Virus record (IMG/VR): IMGVR_UViG_3300017717_000026
Coordinates: 1-35,522 of that record
Reading direction: 5' to 3' (one strand)
DNA: 35,522 bases
DNA from: a virus
Shown: piece after piece, positions 1 to 5,393 of the stretch
Layout: each line of letters starts with the position of its first letter
Position numbering within the stretch: position 1 is the stretch's first letter
The notes under the pieces: generated by a model
What the model saw: the letters and a program-made list of their open reading frames with translations, nothing else
Database searches by the model: none
Told to the model about the DNA's origin: nothing
Translations under genes and position numbers: made by a program

Positions 1-465
1 CTTATCTTCTATAGCTTGCTTGCGTTTATCGTCATCTTTCAAGCCGTTCATTTTATTAACAAAAGCCGTAAATTTGGCTTTAGTCTGAACTTGTTTACCT
101 TGCCTATCAACTTTGCAAAGTTGATTTGCAACTGTGACCGTCAAACCCGCCTTTTCTTTGGAGAATGTTTTCTCCACGTCTTTAGCGGTTAAATTCCACG
201 CATTAAAAGCATTCGCAATTGCTAAATATTTCGTTAGCTGTGATCGCTTTAGATAAACACTCTCTTGGTTATCCATCGCTACTTTTGCCATGTAGGAACT
301 AAATTTCCTTACGGTAATTTTTCCCCATTTTGGATCTTGTAGCTTTTCCATTATTGAAACAATGAGCGTAATTAGAGCGCTATTAATTCCCTTGCCATAA
401 TCTATGGCTAGTTTCTTAATAGCTACTAAATCCGCCACCTGTTCAGTGGTTAAATCAGTAGACAT
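1..465 (-). CDS. Unknown early protein, open at the left edge
   Basis: The minus strand is open for 155 codons from an ATG at 465-463 and has no stop before base 1. A clear Shine-Dalgarno sequence (AAAGGAG at about 472-478) lies just upstream, which fixes the start. The protein begins MSTDLTTEQVADLV and is hydrophilic and lysine-rich, with no domain I recognise. If base 1 joins base 35522, it ends three codons later (LRL, then TGA), giving 158 residues. It would then be the first gene of the leftward early operon, directly downstream of the promoter at 595-624. Function unknown. Confidence 0.8.
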   Translation of the reverse strand, partial: MSTDLTTEQVADLVAIKKLAIDYGKGINSALITLIVSIMEKLQDPKWGKITVRKFSSYMAKVAMDNQESVYLKRSQLTKYLAIANAFNAWNLTAKDVEKTFSKEKAGLTVTVANQLCKVDRQGKQVQTKAKFTAFVNKMNGLKDDDKRKQAIEDK

Positions 466-483
466 TCTGTCTCCTTTAGTCAT

Positions 484-665
484 TGAATAGGCGCTATCAA
501 ATTCGCCTAATCCGTAACGCCTATTCAGTTTTCAAATAACGCCTACCCGTGAGAACTAGACCTGCTAGACCCCGCCTCAATCGGTAGTGATACCATTAGA
601 GACACAGATTAGAAACAATGTCAAGGACCACTAGAGAAACCTAGATTCATAACGGTATACGCCTA
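484..665. repeat. CGCCTA iteron-like repeats with a 10-base inverted repeat
   Basis: TGAATAGGCG at 484-493 is matched by its exact inverse CGCCTATTCA at 518-527. Further CGCCTA copies lie at 504-509, 540-545 and 660-665. Five copies in about 180 bases, in the leader and promoter of the leftward operon, suggest a protein binding array (operator or initiator iterons). Which protein binds is unknown. Confidence 0.5.
595..624 (-). promoter_or_regulatory. Sigma-70-like promoter of the leftward early operon
   Basis: On the minus strand a perfect TTGACA (624-619) is followed by an 18-base spacer and TCTAAT (600-595, five of six consensus bases). It points at the gene starting at 465, leaving a leader of roughly 120 bases that contains the CGCCTA repeats. 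Confidence 0.65.
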
Positions 666-681
666 AATATTTCTAGCCTAT

Positions 682-701
682 CTGACCACCCGAGTGGTCA
701 G
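682..701. promoter_or_regulatory. CTGACCAC dyad, copy 1
   Basis: CTGACCAC, the loop CCGA, then GTGGTCAG form a perfect 8-base dyad upstream of the early promoter. The same arms with a different loop recur at 34739-34758. Conserved arms with a changed loop fit a protein operator or an RNA hairpin. Confidence 0.5.
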
Positions 702-819
702 AATTACTGAACACATGTTCGCCTGCGTTTTGCGTATAGCACAGTTGAACGAAACAATCAAATTTTCAGTTTTTACGAACGCACGTTCGCATCATGCGAG
801 CGCCACCAGGCACAGTGCA

Positions 820-838
820 CCACCCCGAGGGGGGGTGG
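820..838. repeat. G/C-rich hairpin
   Basis: CCACCCC (820-826) pairs with GGGGTGG (832-838) around a 5-base loop, inside a longer G tract. No T run follows on either strand, so it is not a standard intrinsic terminator. It may be a structural element of the control region. Confidence 0.4.
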
Positions 839-975
839 GGGTCGCACACCCACATATGTATAGATATACATTTACAGTGCGGGGGGAAAATAGAACTCGA
901 CCAGTCTGCACTGTAGACTTATACTGTTGTATTAGAGTGTTAGAGTCTACAAGTACCTGTATTAACGTGACTGTT

Positions 976-1021
976 GAATGTGACAGCTTCGGAGCGTTTG
1001 GTCGCTCTCGCTGTCACATTC
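976..1021. promoter_or_regulatory. 46-base two-part hairpin upstream of the late operon
   Basis: GAATGTGACAGC is repeated in inverse as GCTGTCACATTC, a perfect 12-base outer stem. Inside it GAGCG pairs with CGCTC. It lies about 90 bases before the terminase small subunit start, and its right arm overlaps a possible -35 element (CTGTCA). A DNA operator, a cruciform at an origin or an RNA leader structure are all possible. Confidence 0.55.
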
Positions 1022-1024
1022 ACT

Positions 1025-1038
1025 GTTATACTGTATAG
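1025..1038. promoter_or_regulatory. TATAC-T-GTATA dyad, control-region copy
   Basis: The 14-base string GTTATACTGTATAG contains a perfect odd-centred palindrome. The identical 14-mer occurs at 28793-28806, exactly between the -35 and -10 of the replication operon promoter. Related imperfect dyads occur at 855-870 and about 919-932. It is a candidate operator for a phage repressor or activator. Confidence 0.5.
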
Positions 1039-1076
1039 TGTTCACTGTCCCACTTTTGGGCAAAGTTTTTTCTGTT

Positions 1077-1101
1077 GGGACATAATTTGTTATTGTTATA
1101 G
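1077..1101 (+). promoter_or_regulatory. GGGACA...TTATAG element before the terminase operon
   Basis: GGGACA at 1077-1082 and TTATAG at 1096-1101 sit just before the ribosome binding site of the small terminase gene. The same two blocks recur, with variable spacing, in front of other late modules. The variable spacing argues against an ordinary sigma-70 promoter. Confidence 0.35.
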
Positions 1102-1111
1102 GAGGATTTAT

Positions 1112-1555
1112 ATGCCACAGAATGGTGGAGGTAAAGGTTGGAAAACCGATCCTGATACAGGTGAAAAGGTTATGCCTGATACTTGGAAAAAGTATTTGGA
1201 TTGGCTGTTGTCGGAGGATCGTCAGCCGTCTACGTCAAAGGCGTGGGCTGTTGAGAATGGTTTGAATGATCGTACTGTTAGGCGTTGGAAGGCTGATTCT
1301 CGTTTTATTCGTGAATGGGACCGTAGGGCTGCTGAATTAAATGTCCATCCTGAGAGGACACAGGGCGTTGTAGATGCGTTACACGCTGCTGCTATTCAAG
1401 GGGATGTTAAGGCTGCTTCGTTGTACTTGCAGTACATTGAGAAGTTTACGCCTAAGCGTAGAGTTGTTGTTGATGATGACAGGGTGGTGTCTGGTTTGTC
1501 TGATTCTGAGTTGCATGCTGAGTTGGAGTCGTTGATGGAGGGGTTAGATGTCTGA
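1112..1555 (+). CDS. Terminase small subunit (probable)
   Basis: This 147-residue protein probably recognises phage DNA for packaging. Its central part (about residues 25-65) reads as a helix-turn-helix, with an AWAVENGLNDRTVRRW core resembling HTH small-terminase proteins. The tail is acidic and helical. The start at 1112 is chosen because TAGGAGG lies 6 bases upstream. An in-frame ATG at 974 would begin inside the long hairpin and lacks a ribosome binding site. It heads the late operon, followed by three small basic genes and the large terminase. The assignment rests on the HTH pattern and position. Confidence 0.7.
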   Translation: MPQNGGGKGWKTDPDTGEKVMPDTWKKYLDWLLSEDRQPSTSKAWAVENGLNDRTVRRWKADSRFIREWDRRAAELNVHPERTQGVVDALHAAAIQGDVKAASLYLQYIEKFTPKRRVVVDDDRVVSGLSDSELHAELESLMEGLDV

Positions 1556-1649
1556 TCCTAATGATTTTGGTGATGATATTGATTGGGGAGATGATGAGGT
1601 GTTGGAATGTGGTTTAGAAAACCCTGAGATATGTGAAAGTTGTGAGTAA
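1548..1649 (+). CDS. Small acidic protein, 33 residues
   Basis: An ATG at 1548 overlaps the end of the small terminase gene by 8 bases, and the ORF ends at a TAA whose last A starts the next gene. The peptide is very acidic (many Asp and Glu) and ends in a cysteine cluster, CGLENPEICESCE. The tight overlaps on both sides support translation. Function unknown. Confidence 0.5.
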   Translation: MSDPNDFGDDIDWGDDEVLECGLENPEICESCE

Positions 1650-1825
1650 TGGCTAAATCTAGAGTTAATGAGGCTGGTAATTATACGAAACCTGCTATGC
1701 GTAAGCGTTTGTTTAATGAAATTAAACGTAGTAGTAAGGGTGGTAAACCTGGTCAGTGGTCTGCTCGTAAGGCGCAGATGCTTGCTCGACGCTATAAGGC
1801 TGGTGGGGGAGGCTACAAGAACTAA
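1649..1825 (+). CDS. Small basic conserved phage protein, 58 residues
   Basis: The start overlaps the previous stop (TAATG) and its own stop overlaps the next start in the same way. The sequence is strongly basic, with a block SSKGGKPGQWSARKAQML followed by a GGGGY stretch. I recall this block from many small proteins of environmental phages with no known function. It is the first of three consecutive basic genes and could bind DNA or RNA, which is inference. Confidence 0.65.
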   Translation: MAKSRVNEAGNYTKPAMRKRLFNEIKRSSKGGKPGQWSARKAQMLARRYKAGGGGYKN

Positions 1826-2073
1826 TGGCTAAGTCTAAATCGCAACAAAGTTTAGATACTTGGACTAGTCAGCAGTGGCGTACTCCGTCTGGTAAGAAAT
1901 CGTCTAAGACTGGGGAGGTTTATCTTCCTGAGGGGAAGATAAAGCAGTTGAAAGCGACTAAAAAAGGTAGGGCTAAGTTAAGTAAGGCTAATCAGGCTAA
2001 AAAGAAGGCAACTAGGCAGGGTAAGCAGTACTCTTCGCATGGTTTACATAAAGGAATAAATAGAAATGGCTGA
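1825..2073 (+). CDS. Small basic conserved phage protein, 82 residues
   Basis: It is lysine-rich throughout. The core, W(T/S)xQQWRTPSGKKSSKTGEVYLP, resembles short phage proteins of unknown function that I recall only from memory. The start overlaps the previous stop by one base and the end overlaps the next gene by 8 bases. No catalytic motif is visible; a nucleic-acid-binding role is plausible from charge alone. Confidence 0.65.
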   Translation: MAKSKSQQSLDTWTSQQWRTPSGKKSSKTGEVYLPEGKIKQLKATKKGRAKLSKANQAKKKATRQGKQYSSHGLHKGINRNG

Positions 2074-2353
2074 AAAAGACCCAAGATTAAAGAGATTAGG
2101 GTTAGAGGGATTTAATAAACCTAAACGTACTCCCGATCATCCTACAAAGTCGCATGTTGTGTTGGCTAAAGGGGATGGTTGTTCGGGTGGTAAAGTTATT
2201 AGGTTTGGTCAGCAGGGTGTTCGAGGTGCTGGTAAGAATCCTAAGTCTAAAAAAGAGATGGCTCGGCGTAAGTCGTTTAAGGCTAGGCATCGTAGCAACA
2301 TTCAGAAGGGTGTTTGTTCTGCTGCGTATTGGGCTGACAAAGTTAAATGGTAG
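2066..2353 (+). CDS. Conserved basic phage protein, 95 residues
   Basis: The block RFGQQGVRGAGKNP followed by RRKSFKARH and a C-terminal SAAYWADKVKW is a pattern I recall from a widespread small phage protein family of unknown function, often near packaging genes. The charge is strongly positive. The start has an AAAGGA element upstream and overlaps the previous gene by 8 bases. Confidence 0.7.
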   Translation: MAEKDPRLKRLGLEGFNKPKRTPDHPTKSHVVLAKGDGCSGGKVIRFGQQGVRGAGKNPKSKKEMARRKSFKARHRSNIQKGVCSAAYWADKVKW

Positions 2354-2374
2354 AAAGGTTTATAGGGGGATTAA

Positions 2375-2647
2375 TTGTTAGACGATCTAACAGAAGATTT
2401 AGAAGAATTTGCGGAGGCTACATCTAAGGTAAGTCGTTCGTTAACAAAGATAGGCAGGAATATAGCTGGTTTAGTTACTGCTGTATTGTCTGTTTTTATG
2501 TTTGCGCCTGATTGTTCAGGTGAAGAAGATACAGAAGAGGATAGTTGCGTTATGTTTTGGGAATCGCTTGAGGATGTAGATTTAATAACATTGACTGAGT
2601 TACAGTGGGGTTTTTATGAGCGTCAATATAGTGAGTTGGACTGTTAA
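2375..2647 (+). CDS. Small single-span membrane protein (TTG start)
   Basis: This 90-residue protein appears to start at a TTG; AGGGGGA lies 4 bases upstream and no ATG fits. Residues 30-45 (IAGLVTAVLSVFMFAP) form one probable membrane segment, flanked by an acidic N-terminal part and an acidic C-terminal part. Its stop overlaps the stop of the oppositely directed oxygenase gene. Function unknown. Confidence 0.5.
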   Translation: MLDDLTEDLEEFAEATSKVSRSLTKIGRNIAGLVTAVLSVFMFAPDCSGEEDTEEDSCVMFWESLEDVDLITLTELQWGFYERQYSELDC

Positions 2648-3255
2648 GTAATGGGAGGTCCGTTGTACCACATTACTGCGGATTTGCGTGTGCCTTTAAT
2701 TATGGGGCGTATTCTGTGTTCTATGAAGCTTGGGAATATTATTGCTGATCCTTGTGGGGGTGCTTCGAATGAGTGAAATTGGTTTTGGAAACGTAGTTCC
2801 AAAGTTCCACCTTCGTAATCTTTTGGGTCACTCAGGTTTACACTTGCAGATAATTTACGCACATAACCTGCTAGTAGTGGGTTTCGTGTCTTGTTTAGTG
2901 GCATTGGTGTTAAAGGTTCTGAAACAAGTTGCTTTGCTGCATACCTATCTTGATGCCCGTCTATATGCCAGTCGTATTCGTCTGCTTTTTGGTATACCGT
3001 GTATTGGGTTTGTTCGGGTCGTTTCAAAGAAAATAACCATCCTGCTTCAACGTTGGAGTCTTCAATTATGTTGGCTATATATTCGTTTACTAAAGTGTCG
3101 TCAAGCCAAGTTATTTGCGAAGAACGATTTGCTTCTCCATGATGATATGCTTCTAAAGAGTTGATATTTATGAGTGAATCTCCTTCTAAAGTTATGTGGT
3201 TTATTTCTTCTTTGTTTAGTGCGTTTGGTATATACCAGAAATGATTAGTTAACAT
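2644..3255 (-). CDS. 2OG-Fe(II) dioxygenase, PKHD/PiuC-like
   Basis: This 203-residue enzyme belongs to the 2-oxoglutarate and Fe(II)-dependent hydroxylases. The iron ligands are visible as H97-x-D99 and H180, with the oxoglutarate-binding arginine R190 ten residues later. The strand before it, NLSDPKDYEGGTLEL, is the usual PKHD pattern. The substrate is unknown; family members hydroxylate proteins, peptides or modified bases. It is the only minus-strand gene within the late block. Its ATG and the terminase ATG overlap on opposite strands in a single CATG (3253-3256), and I see no Shine-Dalgarno sequence. It looks like an acquired accessory gene. Confidence 0.88.
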   Translation of the reverse strand: MLTNHFWYIPNALNKEEINHITLEGDSLININSLEAYHHGEANRSSQITWLDDTLVNEYIANIIEDSNVEAGWLFSLKRPEQTQYTVYQKADEYDWHIDGHQDRYAAKQLVSEPLTPMPLNKTRNPLLAGYVRKLSASVNLSDPKDYEGGTLELRFQNQFHSFEAPPQGSAIIFPSFIEHRIRPIIKGTRKSAVMWYNGPPIT

Positions 3256-4141
3256 GGTGTATAGTTTAACAGAATTAAAACAAGAAGCTGAGTGGCGTAG
3301 ATGTATAAAAGACGAAGATTATTTTCTTCGTAATTACTGGTATATAGCGCATCCTGCTCATGGGCGTGTTCTGTTTAATTTGCGTCAAGCTCAGGCTACA
3401 GCGTTAAAACATTGGGATGAGCATAGGTATTCTTTGACGTTGAAGGCCAGGCAAATTGGTTGGTCTACGCTTGTAGCTGCTCATCAATTTTGGTTGGCGT
3501 TTTTTCATGCAGATCAGAACATTATTGATTTGTCTAGAACTGAGCGTGAAGCTGTGTTATTGTTAAGGAAAACGAAATATGGTTTTAAGCATTTACCTGA
3601 TTGGATGCTTGATCGTGGTCCTAAGTCGTTAATGGAACATCAACAAAGAATGGGGTTTGAGAATGGGTCGCTTATTACTTCGATGCCATCGGCTTCTGAT
3701 CCAGCTCGTGGCGAATCAGCGAGTCTTATTGTGGTGGATGAATGGGCGTTTCTCCCTAATCCTGAAGAGGCTTGGGCTTCCATTGAACCTGTTGCTGACA
3801 TTGGTGGTCGCATTATTGGTCTTTCCACTGCGAATGGTTCTGGGAACTTTTATCATCAGCTTTGGGTTGGTGCTACTACTGGTGCAAACAAGTTTGCGCC
3901 TATGTTTTTTCCTTGGTCGGCAACTGAAGATAGGGGAGATGCTTGGTATCAAGAGAAGATAGAGAGCATGTTGCCTTGGCAACTAGCTCAAGAATATCCT
4001 ACTACTGCTGAAGAAGCTTTTGTTAAGTCAGGTAATCCTGTGTTTGATTTAGACATTTTGCAAGAAATGGATGTTAGAACAATTCGTGGAACTTTAGGCT
4101 ATATGTGGCGTAACAACAATCATGTGGAGTTTAGACAATGA
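3254..4141 (+). CDS. terL: Terminase large subunit, ATPase part
   Basis: This 295-residue protein is the DNA-packaging motor ATPase. The Walker A-like motif is KARQIGWST (residues 64-72), the Walker B strand and catalytic pair is SLIVVDE (D162, E163), and the coupling motif is IIGLSTAN (187-194). The usual C-terminal nuclease domain is absent; the frame stops at 4141 and the nuclease begins in the next gene through a 4-base ATGA overlap (4138-4141). No Shine-Dalgarno sequence precedes the ATG, and an in-frame stop lies four codons upstream, so the start is firm. Confidence 0.9.
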   Translation: MVYSLTELKQEAEWRRCIKDEDYFLRNYWYIAHPAHGRVLFNLRQAQATALKHWDEHRYSLTLKARQIGWSTLVAAHQFWLAFFHADQNIIDLSRTEREAVLLLRKTKYGFKHLPDWMLDRGPKSLMEHQQRMGFENGSLITSMPSASDPARGESASLIVVDEWAFLPNPEEAWASIEPVADIGGRIIGLSTANGSGNFYHQLWVGATTGANKFAPMFFPWSATEDRGDAWYQEKIESMLPWQLAQEYPTTAEEAFVKSGNPVFDLDILQEMDVRTIRGTLGYMWRNNNHVEFRQ

Positions 4142-4809
4142 GTTTAGAAGTGTGGACAGAACCAGAATCAACATCAGCTTATGTTATGGGGGTAGATACA
4201 GCAGAAGGTTTAGGTCATGGTGACTACTCTTGTATTCAGGTGCTTTGTGTAGGAACAGGTGAACAAGTAGCAATTTGGCATGGTCATATTGCCCCTGATC
4301 TGTTGGCGGAAGAAGTACATGCTGTAGGGTTGTGGTATCGAGATGCGTTGTGTTGTGTAGAGTCTAACAATCATGGTTTGACAACAATTACTGAGCTTCG
4401 CCATTTGGGATACCCTAATATGTTTAGGCGTAGACAATTAAATAATGTGAATAACAGGGTAGGGCAAGAATATGGTTGGAAGACTACAAGAACGTCTAAG
4501 CCTTTAATGATTGATGACTTAAGTTCTGCTTTGCGGAACTGGGAATTACAAATTAATGATAAACATACAGTTGCAGAGTTACGCACGTTTACTAGAAATC
4601 AACGTGGCACTATGTCAGGTTCTCCTTATGATGACCGTGTTATGGCTCTTGCTTTAGCTAATCAAATGAGGAAATATGCACATGAACCTGAGTACGTTAC
4701 GAAAGTGGATGATTATTGGACTGTTGATTGGTTTGCTCGTTTGGGTGATAATACGCCTGAAGGGAACCCTTTACAGATAGGTATCCACACTATTCGTGGG
4801 ACACTGTGA
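4138..4809 (+). CDS. Terminase large subunit, nuclease part
   Basis: This 223-residue protein is the RNase H-fold nuclease half of a large terminase, which cuts concatemeric DNA at packaging. Acidic metal-binding residues fit D20 (YVMGVDTAEGLGHGDY), E75 (CCVESNNHG) and D165/D166 (SPYDDRVMALA). In most phages this domain is fused to the ATPase. Here it has its own ATG overlapping the ATPase stop, so the two parts are probably made by coupled translation and assemble. The last residues (TIRGTL) are encoded by the start of the GGGACA element. Confidence 0.87.
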   Translation: MSLEVWTEPESTSAYVMGVDTAEGLGHGDYSCIQVLCVGTGEQVAIWHGHIAPDLLAEEVHAVGLWYRDALCCVESNNHGLTTITELRHLGYPNMFRRRQLNNVNNRVGQEYGWKTTRTSKPLMIDDLSSALRNWELQINDKHTVAELRTFTRNQRGTMSGSPYDDRVMALALANQMRKYAHEPEYVTKVDDYWTVDWFARLGDNTPEGNPLQIGIHTIRGTL

Positions 4810-4820
4810 TTTACTTATAG
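4796..4820 (+). promoter_or_regulatory. GTGGGACACTGTG-A-TTTACTTATAG element
   Basis: This 25-base element spans the end of the terminase nuclease gene and the short gap after it. It matches the element at 7274-7298 at every position but one. Both precede a structural gene module. It is a candidate promoter or RNA-processing site. Confidence 0.5.
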
Positions 4821-4847
4821 ACATATGTTTAATGGAAGGTGCTTTTA

Positions 4848-5135
4848 ATGGCAAAAAAATTTGTTTCGCACACAAGTGCGTCAGAAACAATAGATGGTAG
4901 CAAAGGACAAAACAACCGCATGGAGCGAGGCTCCAGCGTAGTTGCAAATCCTATTTGGGAACCAGGTGGACCTAACAGCCCTCGTCAACGGTTTGAAACT
5001 CCTAAGTATGCAAGTCAGACAAGTGACGAAGGCGCTATTAGTGTTCGTGAAACTCCTGAAAATCAGCATGGTATGACAGGCAACATTGAACCTGCACACC
5101 ATCAGCCAAATTATTCTGGTTCTGACGCTGGTTAA
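4848..5135 (+). CDS. Unknown hydrophilic protein, 95 residues
   Basis: The start at 4848 is preferred over an upstream GTG (4839) because GGAAGG lies 8 bases before it. The protein is polar, rich in Ser, Gly, Pro and Asn and probably unstructured, with PRQRFETPKYASQTSDEGAIS in the middle. It lies between the terminase and portal genes and ends in a TAATG overlap with the next gene. Function unknown; a minor virion or assembly protein is possible from position. Confidence 0.65.
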   Translation: MAKKFVSHTSASETIDGSKGQNNRMERGSSVVANPIWEPGGPNSPRQRFETPKYASQTSDEGAISVRETPENQHGMTGNIEPAHHQPNYSGSDAG

Positions 5136-5392
5136 TGGCAGTCCTGCATGACGGGGCTACCTATGAAGAGTTTGTAGACTATGTAACCAACCTTCGAGGT
5201 GACGTTCCCAAAGAAGAACTTAAAGAACTTTATGAACGCCATCTTAAGTTAAAAGGTTTAACTTTTGACTTAAAACGTGGTTGGAAATCAGTTGCTTTGG
5301 CTCCTGATGAACAGGATTTAACCAATAGGCAGTTAGAGAACAAAGTAGTATCTGAAGCTAAAGCTCAAGGTAGGAACATAGCGAGGGTTTGA
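5135..5392 (+). CDS. Unknown protein, 85 residues, upstream of portal
   Basis: It begins in a TAATG overlap with the previous gene and ends one base before the portal start. It is charged and mostly helical (EELKELYERHLKLKGL), with no recognised domain. The tight coupling suggests co-translation with the portal gene. Confidence 0.65.
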   Translation: MAVLHDGATYEEFVDYVTNLRGDVPKEELKELYERHLKLKGLTFDLKRGWKSVALAPDEQDLTNRQLENKVVSEAKAQGRNIARV

Positions 5393-5393
5393 T

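Larger units (their letters stand above)
466..1111. promoter_or_regulatory. Divergent control region between the early and late operons
   Basis: This is the largest gap (646 bases) and I find no credible gene in it. It separates leftward genes (from 465) and rightward genes (from 1112). It is dense in inverted repeats: CGCCTA copies, a CTGACCAC dyad, a G/C-rich hairpin, TATAC/GTATA dyads and a 46-base hairpin. It holds one good minus-strand promoter and a weaker plus-strand candidate (CTGTCA at 1011-1016, 17-base spacer, TATAGT at 1034-1039). Such a position is typical of phage operators and replication origins. The origin role is inference only. Confidence 0.7.

Noticed and set aside
694-1038. 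Open frame of 114 codons in the control region
   Set aside because: No ribosome binding site, runs through the G/C-rich and long hairpins, and its composition (scattered Cys, His, Thr) is unlike the neighbours.
2154-2381. Plus-strand frame overlapping the basic conserved gene at 2066
   Set aside because: It shadows the conserved RRKSFKARH block in another frame and has no ribosome binding site.
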